Below, piece after piece: positions 43,153-54,515 of a stretch of 64,000 nt of DNA. The stretch is from Pseudomonadota bacterium (lineage in GTDB: Bacteria > Pseudomonadota > Gammaproteobacteria > Xanthomonadales > Xanthomonadaceae). Numbering within the stretch: position 1 is the first letter of the stretch; each line of letters begins with the position of its first letter. Location of the stretch: positions 84,329 to 148,328 of the forward strand of contig JAFEBX010000016.1 in NCBI GenBank assembly GCA_018242425.1. The letters run 5' to 3'. The translations under genes and the position numbers were made by a program. Below the pieces are notes generated by a model. The model saw only the letters and a program-made list of their open reading frames with translations. It ran no database searches and had not been told where the DNA came from.

Positions 43153-44321
43153 GGCGACTCCGGCAGCAGGTAGCCGCCATCGGCCAAAGTCTGCAGCAAT
43201 TCACGGCCAGCCGCCCCCAGCGCAGCCAGCGTTTCGCCATCCAGCCACTGCGCGGCGGCAATCACTTTTGCATCCTCGACAGACGCCGGCCATGCTGCGC
43301 CGTTGGCGAACAACAGGGCACTGCCATCGGAAAGACGTCGCCAGGCCATGCGGGCATGCGGGTGACGCATCCATGTTTCCCCGCTGCCGATGCTTTCGGC
43401 GATATCAAGGCCGGATGCATCGTCGCCGGTCGGCGCCTGGCCTTCGGCAACGCGATAGGCCGAGACGAAACGGCCGAACCATTCGCCGATCTGGTCGCGA
43501 TCTTCCAGGCGGATGCGTGCAAGCGCGGCGAGGGCGCGGTCGAGCGCGGCATCGTCGATTTCGTTGGGGTCGGCCGGCAGCGCGAGATCGGGATCGACAT
43601 AGCGCACGCGCTCGTCGGCGTCGAAGGCGAGGGTGTCGGCCTGGTGGATCAGCAGTTCCGCAGTCGATGGCGCGCGCAACCCGACCGAGATCGTCAGGCA
43701 GGCGTCTTCGGCGATGCCGTGGTGGGCGACACCCGGCGGCAGGTAGAGCATGTCGCCCGGCCCGAGGATCCATTCGTGGTTGGGTTTGAAATCGCGCAGC
43801 AGGCGTAGCGGCACGTCGTCGCGATATTCGGATTCAGGATCGGGATGGGTATCGATCTGCCAGCGACGGTGGCCGACGCCCTGCAGCAGGAACACGTCGT
43901 AATTGTCGATATGCGCGCCCACCGAGCCGCCCGGCGCGGCGAACGAAACCATGATGTCGTCCATGCGCCAGCGCGGCAGGAAGTCGAACTCGTCGAGCAG
44001 GGCGCGAACGTCGGCGTCCCATTTGTCGACGTCCTGCACCAGCACCGTCCAGTCGTGGTGCGGCATCGCCGGGAATTTTTCTTCCGGGAACGGGCCGGTT
44101 TCCAGCGTCCAGCGATCGTTCTTTTGATCATGGCTGACGATGCGCGCGAGCGCGCCTTCCTCGCAGGCAAGGCCGGCGAGGTCTTCCGGCTGGATCGGCG
44201 ATTCGAAATGCGGGAAGGCGTTGCGGATCAGCAGCGGCTTTTTCTGCCAGTACTCGCGCAGGAAGCGCTCCGGCGGCATGCCCAGCGGCAGTGGTCCGTC
44301 GATGGCGTCGATTTCGATCAT
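43149..44321 (-). CDS. roxA: Ribosomal protein arginine hydroxylase RoxA/YcfD (JmjC oxygenase)
   Basis: Fe(II)/2-oxoglutarate oxygenase that hydroxylates an Arg of ribosomal protein L16 in E. coli. The 390-residue protein has the JmjC/cupin iron triad: His and Asp in GAHIDNYDVF (HxD, near residue 135) and the distal His in PPGVAHHGIAED (near 198), plus the dimerisation and winged-helix regions at the C-terminus. The N-terminus (MPPERFLREYWQKKPLLI) is typical. It overlaps the beta-lactamase gene upstream and the DUF7931-like gene downstream by 4 bases each. Confidence 0.93.
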   Translation of the reverse strand: MIEIDAIDGPLPLGMPPERFLREYWQKKPLLIRNAFPHFESPIQPEDLAGLACEEGALARIVSHDQKNDRWTLETGPFPEEKFPAMPHHDWTVLVQDVDKWDADVRALLDEFDFLPRWRMDDIMVSFAAPGGSVGAHIDNYDVFLLQGVGHRRWQIDTHPDPESEYRDDVPLRLLRDFKPNHEWILGPGDMLYLPPGVAHHGIAEDACLTISVGLRAPSTAELLIHQADTLAFDADERVRYVDPDLALPADPNEIDDAALDRALAALARIRLEDRDQIGEWFGRFVSAYRVAEGQAPTGDDASGLDIAESIGSGETWMRHPHARMAWRRLSDGSALLFANGAAWPASVEDAKVIAAAQWLDGETLAALGAAGRELLQTLADGGYLLPESP

Positions 44322-45214
44322 GGTGCTTTTCCGTTGGTTTCGTCGGTGAGGCGTTGCTGCAGCGCTTCACCTGCATGCCGTGAATACGCCTTGCAGGCGT
44401 CGGCATCGATCAGTGGTCGGGTGCCGGCGAATCGCGCGAACATGTCGCTGGCGGTCGGGTGCGGGGTCAGCAGCAAGTCACAGGGCAGCGACGCAACCGT
44501 GTCGAGCGTGCGGCGAAATGCCGCGACGTAGGCGGGATGATCACCGAAGCGGTACTGCTTGTTCGAGATCGCGGTCAGGCTGTCGACGTAGGCGATGTCC
44601 GCGCAGTGTTCGCCTTCACAGGATCGCCAGGTCCAGCTGGTGCTGCCCGGAGTGTGGCCGGGAGTGGCGTGCGCAACCAGTTTCAGGTCGCCGAGCCGCA
44701 CCGTCTGCCCATCGGCAATCACTCGCACACGGGCCACGCGCGGGAGCTTGCCCAGTTCCCCGAACTGCGGGTCGCTGCGATCGCTGGATCCGCGCCGCAG
44801 GGTCGCGGCTGCCGGTGCGCGTGCGAGCACCGGAGCGCCGGTGTCACGCTGCAGCTGCGCCAGGCCGCCGGCGTGGTCGTTGTGATCGTGCGTGCTGAGG
44901 ATGAGTTTCACGTCACCCGGCTTGAAACCCAGGGCGCGGATATTGGCTTCGATCGCCGCAGGCGCCTTGTCTGTGGCGCCGTCGATCAGGATGGCGCCTT
45001 GCTTGCCGACGATCAGGATCGAGCTGATGCCGCAGGTGCCGACGTAATACGTGTTGCCGAAGATTTTCCGCGGCGGCGCGCGATCGCTCCAGCCGTCCAT
45101 CGGACTGGCATCGGCCGGGCACCGCGCCACTTCATCGGCGAAGGCGGGTGACTGCCAGCCAGCGAGAACGGCGATGGCGAAGAAGATTCGGGGGAACGCG
45201 CGACGGATCGACAC
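44318..45214 (-). CDS. Subclass B3 metallo-beta-lactamase
   Basis: Periplasmic zinc hydrolase of the metallo-beta-lactamase fold. All B3 zinc ligands are present: HDHNDHAGG supplies His116, His118, Asp120 and His121 (BBL numbering), ATPGHTPGSTSW gives His196, and LLLTPHPTASD gives His263. Ser replaces Cys at 221 (YVDSLTAIS), as in B3 enzymes. The signal peptide reads RRAFPRIFFAIAVLAGW up to AFA. I chose GTG 45214 because it starts that signal and gives 298 residues, normal for the class; an upstream ATG would overlap the DUF488 gene. Carbapenem hydrolysis is expected from the family, not shown. Confidence 0.9.
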   Translation of the reverse strand: MSIRRAFPRIFFAIAVLAGWQSPAFADEVARCPADASPMDGWSDRAPPRKIFGNTYYVGTCGISSILIVGKQGAILIDGATDKAPAAIEANIRALGFKPGDVKLILSTHDHNDHAGGLAQLQRDTGAPVLARAPAAATLRRGSSDRSDPQFGELGKLPRVARVRVIADGQTVRLGDLKLVAHATPGHTPGSTSWTWRSCEGEHCADIAYVDSLTAISNKQYRFGDHPAYVAAFRRTLDTVASLPCDLLLTPHPTASDMFARFAGTRPLIDADACKAYSRHAGEALQQRLTDETNGKAP

Positions 45215-45275
45215 GGGGCAATGGAGGGCGTTGGGGAATGGGTATCCATTGTGCCGCAAGCCATGTGCATGGCGA

Positions 45276-45824
45276 TCAATCGAACAGCGTCGGTGCACCG
45301 GGATAGGTGATGTTGCCATCGGCGTGGAATTCGGCGCCTTCGTTGGGCGTGGCGGGATCGACTTTCCCCGGCCCCAGGATGTGCAGCACGGTTTCGCCGC
45401 GCGAGAGCAGGTAGTCGGAAATGATGCGGCGATGGCAGCGCCACCACACCGCTTCCGAGCACATCACCGCGCAGCGTTGGCATTCGCCTTCGGCGATCAG
45501 GTGGTCGAGGCCATGGCGAAATTCGGGCGACAGCGCGTAGTCGGCGTAGTTGTGGAAACCCTGGTGTTCCCAATAGCCATTGATCCGGGGCGGAATTCTG
45601 TCATGCGCGCTACCGCGCCTGCCGCCGAGTGTCGCCAGATGTTCGTAGACGATGCCGTGTCCGGCCAGCGCAGCGGGCAGGGTATCGATGTTGAATTGCG
45701 GATTGCTGCGCGAACGCGGGAAAGTGCGGACATCGACCACGCGTTCGATTTTCGATTCGACCAGCAAATCGATGAATTCATCGAGACTGCGATTGGAATG
45801 GCCGATGGTGAAGAAGGTCGCCAT
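45276..45824 (-). CDS. DUF488 family protein
   Basis: The 182-residue protein begins with the DUF488 signature FFTIGHSNRSLDEFIDLL and has VVDVRTFPRSRSNPQFN and CSEAVWWRCHRRIIS, with conserved Cys and His residues that could form a nucleophile or metal site. Function unknown; it is proposed to be an ancient nuclease-like or DNA-repair-associated fold. The ATG overlaps the stop of the Tudor-like gene by one base (TGATG). Confidence 0.88.
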   Translation of the reverse strand: MATFFTIGHSNRSLDEFIDLLVESKIERVVDVRTFPRSRSNPQFNIDTLPAALAGHGIVYEHLATLGGRRGSAHDRIPPRINGYWEHQGFHNYADYALSPEFRHGLDHLIAEGECQRCAVMCSEAVWWRCHRRIISDYLLSRGETVLHILGPGKVDPATPNEGAEFHADGNITYPGAPTLFD

Positions 45825-46039
45825 CAACCGGGGATGAGGTGCAGGACGTTGCCGCGATGGGCGGCGATGTGGTCGGTGCGGTCGCTCTTGATCTCGTATT
45901 GGGGATCATCGGGCGTGGCGCGATGGGTATGGCCCTTGTAGTCGAAATCGCCGGCATGGATCCTGATGATGGTGCCGCTGACCCAACCGGCTTCGGAATT
46001 CCAGCGGACGTGGTCGCCGACCTTGAATTTCGTGGACAT
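45824..46039 (-). CDS. DUF2945/HVA1 Tudor-like small protein
   Basis: The 71-residue product has the DUF2945 (hypervirulence-associated, Tudor domain) pattern: FKVGDHVRWNSEAGWVSGTI near the N-terminus, then YKGHTHRATPDDPQYEIKS and HRGNVLHLIPG. It is a small beta barrel expected to bind nucleic acid or peptide; its role is unknown. It is the first gene of the five-gene run ending at the DUF7931-like gene. A ribosome site GGGAGGCAAC precedes the ATG. Confidence 0.88.
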   Translation of the reverse strand: MSTKFKVGDHVRWNSEAGWVSGTIIRIHAGDFDYKGHTHRATPDDPQYEIKSDRTDHIAAHRGNVLHLIPG

Positions 46040-46072
46040 CGTTGCCTCCCGCGAACATGAGGAGTAGCGAAT

Positions 46073-46441
46073 TTACGCCGCCTTCCGGCGTGGCGCAGCA
46101 TGCCCCTGTTCCTTCAGCCGCGTGCCGACGCGGACGATCGCGCGGATCGCCGGCACCAGTTCCTCGCCGAGCTCGGTCAGGCTGTATTCCACCGACGGCG
46201 GGGATGTCGCCAGAACCTCGCGCGCGACCACGCCTTTCGCTTCGAGCTCGCGCAAGCGGGACGTGAGTACGCGTGCGGAGACGCGCGGGATGTCGACGCG
46301 CAATTCGCCGAAACGGCGCGGGCCCGCGCTCAGGTACCAGAGCACGTGGGGACACCACGCACCCCGCAGCAGCGTCATGCATTCGGTGAGCGGGCAGACC
46401 GGTGGCGGTTCGACCTTGCTGCGGCGGAGGGGCAGGCCCAT
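46073..46441 (-). CDS. HxlR-family transcriptional regulator
   Basis: Winged-helix regulator of 122 residues. It has the family start CPLTECMTLLRGAWCPHVLW (with redox-capable Cys residues near 16, 21 and 30), RRFGELRVDIPRVSARVLTS for the recognition helix, and SVEYSLTELGEELVPAI for the wing. HxlR proteins often sense electrophiles through Cys. It is divergent from the glutathione transferase gene and probably controls it and itself. Confidence 0.88.
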   Translation of the reverse strand: MGLPLRRSKVEPPPVCPLTECMTLLRGAWCPHVLWYLSAGPRRFGELRVDIPRVSARVLTSRLRELEAKGVVAREVLATSPPSVEYSLTELGEELVPAIRAIVRVGTRLKEQGHAAPRRKAA

Positions 46442-46452
46442 GGCGGTTCGCT

Positions 46453-46514
46453 GGTTACTTCGCGGATACCGAATTCTATAGTAACTGACGGTTATGTGGT
46501 ATCAAACAGTAACC
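46453..46514. promoter_or_regulatory. Cluster of GTAAC half-sites between hxlR and gst
   Basis: The 145-base divergent gap has GGTTAC at 46453-46458, GTAAC at 46481-46485 with GTTA at 46491-46494 (an imperfect dyad), and GTAACC at 46509-46514. Repeated half-sites around the hxlR start and upstream of gst suggest the HxlR operator. Confidence 0.35.
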
Positions 46515-46586
46515 GCGCAGGCTTAGGATGCGAGGATCGATGGCGATGCGCCATCGGGATCACCCATCCAAAATCAGGAAGAATGC

Positions 46587-47204
46587 ATGAAGCTCTATTA
46601 CTCCCCCGGTGCCTGTTCGCTTGCTCCCCACATCGTCGCCCTCGAGGCCGGCGTCAGCCTCACGCTCGACAAGGTCGACCTGAAGGAAAAGAAGACCGCG
46701 GATGGCCGCGACTATCTCGCGATCAACCCCAAGGGTTACGTGCCTGCGCTGGAACTCGACAGCGGCGAACTGCTGACCGAGGGCCCGGCGATCGACCAGT
46801 ACCTTGCCGACCTGAAGCCGGAAAGCGGCCTGGCGGCGGCCAACGGAACGATGGCGCGCTACCAGCTGCAATCACTGCTCAACTACATCACATCGGAAAT
46901 CCACAAGACTTACAGCCCGTTGTTCGCGCCAGACACGCCGGAAGCGACGGTCGCCAATCGCAAGGCCTACCTGCAGAAGCGTTATGCCTTCCTCGACGCG
47001 ATCCTGGCCAGGCAGCCGTGGTTGATGGGCGAGCGATTCGGCGTCGCCGATGCTTATCTGTTCACGGTGACGCGCTGGGCCAAGGCCGTGCAGGTCGATC
47101 TCTCGGCGTTCACCGCGTTGGCGGATTTCCAGAAGCGCGCGCAGGAGCGTCCGGCGGTGCAGGCGGCGCTGCAGGCCGAAGGGTTGGGACATCACGCCAG
47201 GTAA
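46587..47204 (+). CDS. Beta-class glutathione S-transferase
   Basis: The 205-residue protein starts MKLYYSPGACSLAPHI, the beta-class motif with the active-site Cys near residue 10, followed by the cis-Pro loop GYVPALELDSGELLTEGPAI (glutathione gamma-glutamyl site) and a C-terminal helical domain with PWLMGERFGVADAYLF. It conjugates or reduces electrophiles with glutathione. It is divergent from the HxlR gene; an electrophile-inducible detoxification pair is likely. Confidence 0.94.
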   Translation: MKLYYSPGACSLAPHIVALEAGVSLTLDKVDLKEKKTADGRDYLAINPKGYVPALELDSGELLTEGPAIDQYLADLKPESGLAAANGTMARYQLQSLLNYITSEIHKTYSPLFAPDTPEATVANRKAYLQKRYAFLDAILARQPWLMGERFGVADAYLFTVTRWAKAVQVDLSAFTALADFQKRAQERPAVQAALQAEGLGHHAR

Positions 47205-47221
47205 TTCCCGCCACACAAACA

Positions 47222-47247
47222 AAAACCGCTCCCGAAGGAGCGGTTTT
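47222..47247. terminator. Bidirectional terminator between gst and purB
   Basis: A perfect 11-bp stem AAAACCGCTCC/GGAGCGGTTTT with loop CGAA. It has A/T runs on both sides, so it can terminate the two convergent genes in either direction. Confidence 0.9.
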
Positions 47248-47266
47248 CCATGGCCGTGACGGCGCA

Positions 47267-48688
<1,422 letters not shown>

Positions 48689-48753
48689 TTAACGCTGCGT
48701 CCTGTCGACCGCCCCGGGCGTATCCTGCGGTCTTTCGATTCCCGGAGCACGCC

Positions 48754-50154
<1,401 letters not shown>

Positions 50155-50166
50155 GTGCGATGAGCA

Positions 50167-50877
50167 TCAGGGCAGGGCGTGCAGACCGCCTTGTTGCCGC
50201 GATTTCGCCCCCATGACCAGCAGCCACAGTGCCGTTCCGATTTCACCGATAGCGGCCGGCAAGGTCGCGTAATCGGAGAATGCCGAATCCCTGTAACCCG
50301 GGATCAGGATGGTGCCGAACACATTGATGCAGTAGCCGACGCAACCAAGGATCAGGAACGCGCCCAAAAGTCGCGGGATGCTACGCGATTTGATGACCAG
50401 GCAACCGAGCGGGAAAAGCCACAGCCCCCAGAACAGGTTGGTGACCAGCAAGGTGCTTCGGTACGAGGCGAGTGCCGCAGCCACTTGTGCGTGGAGCACT
50501 GTTGCATCGCCGGTTTGCGCCTGCACATCGGGTGCGATCAATGCAAGGATGTCGAGCCGGTGCGCCACGCCGACGAGTGCGAGCGGAATGCCGGCGCAGG
50601 CGAGCGCGGCCATCGTGGTTGCGGCCTTGCGATTGACATCCCGGAACAGGGCGAACATCGCCAGGGCCAGCAACAGGAATGCAACCTGGTTGACGAGAAA
50701 GGATGCGATGCCCGACCGGTACAGTTGTTCCGACGTCGTGACATGGGCGATGAAACTTTCGATGGAACCGTTGGCGGGTATCCGGGACGGCACATAGGCC
50801 AAGCTGAAAATCCCGGTCAGGACGACTGCGAGATACAGCGCGCCGGCGACCCGGCCAATAGCGATTTGCGAGCGCAT
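50167..50877 (-). CDS. DUF4386 membrane protein
   Basis: The 236-residue product has about six helices and the DUF4386 pattern: RVAGALYLAVVLTGIFSLAY at the N-terminus, FRDVNRKAATTMAALACAG, LFWGLWLFPLGCLVIKS and LLGAFLILGCVGY. Function unknown. ATG 50877 starts the first helix. It lies 91 bases after the GSGD-repeat lipoprotein gene on the same strand and may be the last gene of the YtrA operon or separate. Confidence 0.75.
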   Translation of the reverse strand: MRSQIAIGRVAGALYLAVVLTGIFSLAYVPSRIPANGSIESFIAHVTTSEQLYRSGIASFLVNQVAFLLLALAMFALFRDVNRKAATTMAALACAGIPLALVGVAHRLDILALIAPDVQAQTGDATVLHAQVAAALASYRSTLLVTNLFWGLWLFPLGCLVIKSRSIPRLLGAFLILGCVGYCINVFGTILIPGYRDSAFSDYATLPAAIGEIGTALWLLVMGAKSRQQGGLHALP

Positions 50878-50968
50878 CAAGCATCCCCTTTGATGTTGGA
50901 CTCGATGATCCGGATGCAATTCCGGCGCCGCATGCGACGCCGGAACCGGCAAGTCGGCAGGACTTTGA

Positions 50969-52549
50969 TCAGTCGTCGTTCTTCTTCGGCACGTTGATCT
51001 TTCCGCCGATGTTCTTGTGGTTGACGTCGCCGGAACCCATGCTGTCGACGCGGAGGTCGCCCTGCACGTCATTGGCGGTGACATCGCCAGAACCGACCGT
51101 GCCAACGTGGACATTGCCGCGGATGCCGCCGATGACGACATCGCCGGAACCGACGGTGCCGACCTCGACCGATCCCGCAGACACGACCTTGGCATCGCCC
51201 GAGCCCATGGTGTCGATGTTCACCGCGCCGGCGATGTTCTGCAGCTTGGCGTCACCCGAACCGATGCTGAGGACGCGCAGGCTGCGCGCGCCATCGACCA
51301 CCAGGTCGCCCGAGCCCAGCTTGGCGAAGGCGTCGCCGCGCACGCCCAGCAACTGGCCGTCGCCGGAACCGAGGTCGAGGCTGGTGCGCGCCGCATTGCG
51401 AACGACCACGTCGCCGGACTTGGCGGTGACTTCGACCATCACGTTGTCGGGCACCTTGGCCTGCAGCTGCATCATGCTGTAACGGCTCATGCGGATCGGG
51501 CCGATGCTGATGTTGGAACGACCGGTGAAGCCGTCGGTATGCCAGGCACGAACGGTCAGGACATCACCGTTGCGCTGCTGTTCCACCTTCATGGTATCGA
51601 GCGCGGACTGCGACGATGCGCAGGCGCGACCGCCGACAGAGGCGCCACCGGAAACGGCATCGGCAGTCAGGTCGTCACTCTCCAGGTCGAAACGCACGGT
51701 GCGGATGCCACGGGTATCGAGCGCGAGGTTGATCGGACGCTGGAACGCACAGGGGGTGTTCGCGAAGTCGTTCTTAGGCGCCACCGGGGGCACGGGTGGA
51801 ACTGGCGGCACCGGGGGCGTCGGGGCCGCCGCGGCTGCGGCCGCCGCGGCAGCCGAGCCGGAATCCGAGTCGTTGTCGGAATCGGCATTCGGGCCGGAGG
51901 AGTCCCCGCGGACGACGACATGGTCGTCCTTGTCCTTGCCGCAATTGTCGATGTCGTCCTGTGTCATCGTTGCGTAGGGCTTGAACGCCGGCAAAGCCGC
52001 CGCGAGCTTGTCCTGGGTCACGCGCAACGCCGGCAGTGTCGTGCAAATCTGCTGCGCGTCGGCCTTCAATGTTTCTGCCTGAGCGTTCACGCGCTTTTCG
52101 ACCTCGTCGGTCTTGCCGGTGAAGATGCTGGCCAAAGCCTCGTTGACTGCGGTGCCGGCGAGATCCGCGCCCTTGACGCCGATCGCCATGCCGATGCTGG
52201 CAATTTCGATCACGTGCTTGCGGTAGTCCAACAGCAATGCACGCTGGCCGGCATCGACCGTGATGTTCTTGCCATCGACGATGAAATCGCCCTTCGGGGT
52301 GATTTCCGCAGGCGGCTGGTTGGCGGTGCTCTTGCCGGCGCCCCAACGGAAACCATTGCCCTGGCCGAGCTTGATGTTCTCGGTCTCGAGTTTGACGCGC
52401 GCTTCGGCGATGGCCTTCTGTGCAGCCTGTCCGATCGCGGTCTGAGCGCCGCCACCGGGTGCCGGCGAAGCGGAAGGCTGCGGCGACGGCGAGCAACCCA
52501 TCAATGCGGTGGCTAGCGTCAGTGAAACGAATTTTGAGGTGCGGCTCAT
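50969..52549 (-). CDS. Lipoprotein with DUF2884-like and GSGD beta-helix (DUF2807-like) regions
   Basis: The 526-residue product has a lipoprotein signal with lipobox LATALMGC. A YggN/DUF2884-like region follows (PKGDFIVDGKNITVDAGQRA), then an acidic/Ala/Pro linker. The C-terminal 200 residues contain seven GSGD repeats (for example LGSGDGQL, GTVGSGDVVIGG), each about 20 residues apart, which fits a right-handed beta-helix of the DUF2807 type. Such domains occur in envelope proteins; the role is unknown. It is the last gene of the YtrA operon, 14 bases after the DUF5694 gene. Confidence 0.7.
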   Translation of the reverse strand: MSRTSKFVSLTLATALMGCSPSPQPSASPAPGGGAQTAIGQAAQKAIAEARVKLETENIKLGQGNGFRWGAGKSTANQPPAEITPKGDFIVDGKNITVDAGQRALLLDYRKHVIEIASIGMAIGVKGADLAGTAVNEALASIFTGKTDEVEKRVNAQAETLKADAQQICTTLPALRVTQDKLAAALPAFKPYATMTQDDIDNCGKDKDDHVVVRGDSSGPNADSDNDSDSGSAAAAAAAAAAPTPPVPPVPPVPPVAPKNDFANTPCAFQRPINLALDTRGIRTVRFDLESDDLTADAVSGGASVGGRACASSQSALDTMKVEQQRNGDVLTVRAWHTDGFTGRSNISIGPIRMSRYSMMQLQAKVPDNVMVEVTAKSGDVVVRNAARTSLDLGSGDGQLLGVRGDAFAKLGSGDLVVDGARSLRVLSIGSGDAKLQNIAGAVNIDTMGSGDAKVVSAGSVEVGTVGSGDVVIGGIRGNVHVGTVGSGDVTANDVQGDLRVDSMGSGDVNHKNIGGKINVPKKNDD

Positions 52550-52563
52550 GGGAGTTCTCCGGA

Positions 52564-53436
52564 TCAATGGGTGGTGCCGATGGCAGTGGAGTGCGGGGCG
52601 TTCCTGCCCAGCCATTGTTCAGTGTCCTGCACGCGATACATGCCCGAGTCGTTGGCATAACGGCGCAGTTCGTTGCCGTGCCCGGCGCCGTAGATCACCA
52701 GTACGCGATCGCCGGGCGAGGTATGGCGAACGATGTTGTTGAAGATGTACAGGTTGCGGCCCTGCCACAGCATGATCCAGTTGGCGCCGACGGGGTCTGC
52801 CTGCGAACCGTACATGCCGATGTGGAAATAGGCCCGTGCATTGTTCGTGAGCCATTCGCGCGAGTTCAACCGCCGCAGCATGTCACCGATGGTGCCGTGG
52901 TCGAGGACGGCCTGGTCGGCGGCTGCATTGGCGCTGCCGATGCGCATGTCCTCGGCACGGATCTGCTGCTGTCCATTGCGTTCGACCGCTTTCAGGTAAT
53001 CGACGCTGTCCTCGTCCTTGATCGGGCCGAGATCGTTCCAGTCCACCGCAATCACGCCAGGCAGCTTCATGTCGCAGGCAATGCGGTAGCCCAGCTGTTC
53101 GACTTCGTCGCGGCTGAGCGGGCGCTTGCCGGCGCAGGATTCCCTGAATTCCTGGTCGATCCGGTCCTGCTTTTCGGTATTGATCTCGACCATGATCTTC
53201 GTCGGCTTGTAGCGTTCGACCAGGCGGGCGATCTCGGCGATTTCCTGCTGGCGCTTCGGCTGCGTGACGTCGTCCGACTTGGTGTTGAAGACGTCGCGAT
53301 TGTGATTGGCCATGTGGTAGGAACCGAGGAACAACACGTCGGCCACTGGTGTGGAAGCGGGAGCTTCGTCCTTCGCCTGGGCCGTCCCCGCGAAAGCGAG
53401 GACGGCGACCATGGCCAGGGAGCTTGCACGAGTCAT
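52564..53436 (-). CDS. Secreted DUF5694 (TraB-like) protein
   Basis: The 290-residue product has a Sec signal (MTRASSLAMVAVLAFAGTAQ, cleaved near AQA) and the DUF5694 start ADVLFLGSYHMANHNRDVFN, followed by KIMVEINTEK and a C-terminal GDRVLVIYGAGHGNELRRY. The GxxH, ExN and GAGH motifs resemble the metal-dependent active site of the TraB/PrgY/GumN superfamily, for which a peptide-cleaving role has been suggested. It sits 14 bases after the ABC permease gene. Confidence 0.75.
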   Translation of the reverse strand: MTRASSLAMVAVLAFAGTAQAKDEAPASTPVADVLFLGSYHMANHNRDVFNTKSDDVTQPKRQQEIAEIARLVERYKPTKIMVEINTEKQDRIDQEFRESCAGKRPLSRDEVEQLGYRIACDMKLPGVIAVDWNDLGPIKDEDSVDYLKAVERNGQQQIRAEDMRIGSANAAADQAVLDHGTIGDMLRRLNSREWLTNNARAYFHIGMYGSQADPVGANWIMLWQGRNLYIFNNIVRHTSPGDRVLVIYGAGHGNELRRYANDSGMYRVQDTEQWLGRNAPHSTAIGTTH

Positions 53437-53450
53437 GGCACCCTCCCAGC

Positions 53451-54515
53451 TCAGGCTTCGGTGCGCCAGCGGCGCAGGCGGATCGCGCCGAAGATCATCG
53501 CCACGCCGACCACCGCGCCGATCCACAAGGCAGGGCTGGCCCATGCATTCAGTCCATTGAAGTACTGGAGGCCGTCGTGCAGGCTTTCGGGTTGGTGATT
53601 GTGGCGGATGGCATCCGACAGGCTGATCAGGTGCGAGCCCGGGAAGGTGCCGGTCAGCAGGCGGACGATGCCGTGCTTCCACATCATGCCCAGCACCGGG
53701 GTGTCGCGATACATGCCGTTGATCGCCACCGCCCAGGACACCAGCGCACCGACCAGGATCGGCAGTCCCACTGCCCACAGGAAGGGCACGCGGCGGGACC
53801 ACGCCGAGCACAGCAGCAACCAGCCGGCGGTCGGCAGCGCCCACAGTGCGTACAGCGGCACCATCAGCAACGATTGACCGAGGATCATCAGCGGATCCAT
53901 GTTCGACCACAGCAGGGCGAGCGGCAGGCCGTTGCCAAGCATGAACACGCTGATGATCAGGGCGAAGACCAGCATGGTGACGATGGAGACCGCGATCGCG
54001 ATCAGCGGCGCGACGACCAGGCCCGACAACAGCTTGGACAGCACGGTTTCGGTGTCGGAAATCGGCATCGACTTCCAGAACAGCACGCTGCGGTCCTTGC
54101 GCTCGTCGAACAGGGCGCTCAGCAGGTAGAAGAACACCACGAAGCCGAGCACCATCAACGGCCACACCCCGGCGATCATCAACACCCCGTTCACCGCGTC
54201 ATGCATCTGCGCGAGGTCGGAGGGCGAAGCGTTGGCCAGGGCCTGGCGCACGCTGACGCTGTTGGCGGGGACGTCCTGGCCGCCGATGTTGACGACCCAC
54301 GACGACGATTCCGACTGGAACTTGTGGAAGGCGAACTGGCCAGCGCTGCTGCCGATGACGGTGAACACCAGGAAGATGACGCTGGTGATGATCGGCGCCC
54401 AGAAGAAACCGCCCTTGTGCTCCCAGAACTCGCGCTTGAGCAGCGTCTTCATGCGGTGGGTCGGATGCGGCGCGGTGCGAGCCGCTGCATTCGCGTTGTT
54501 GACGATGGCGTTCAT
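53451..54515 (-). CDS. ABC transporter permease
   Basis: The 354-residue protein has six helices and one large extracytoplasmic loop between helices 1 and 2, and it starts with MNAIVNNANAAARTAPHPTH. The sequence LKREFWEHKGGFFWAPI is typical of ABC-2 type permeases encoded beside YtrA-type regulators. Its ATP-binding partner is the next gene upstream, overlapping by 4 bases. The substrate is unknown; related systems respond to cell-envelope stress. Confidence 0.88.
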   Translation of the reverse strand: MNAIVNNANAAARTAPHPTHRMKTLLKREFWEHKGGFFWAPIITSVIFLVFTVIGSSAGQFAFHKFQSESSSWVVNIGGQDVPANSVSVRQALANASPSDLAQMHDAVNGVLMIAGVWPLMVLGFVVFFYLLSALFDERKDRSVLFWKSMPISDTETVLSKLLSGLVVAPLIAIAVSIVTMLVFALIISVFMLGNGLPLALLWSNMDPLMILGQSLLMVPLYALWALPTAGWLLLCSAWSRRVPFLWAVGLPILVGALVSWAVAINGMYRDTPVLGMMWKHGIVRLLTGTFPGSHLISLSDAIRHNHQPESLHDGLQYFNGLNAWASPALWIGAVVGVAMIFGAIRLRRWRTEA

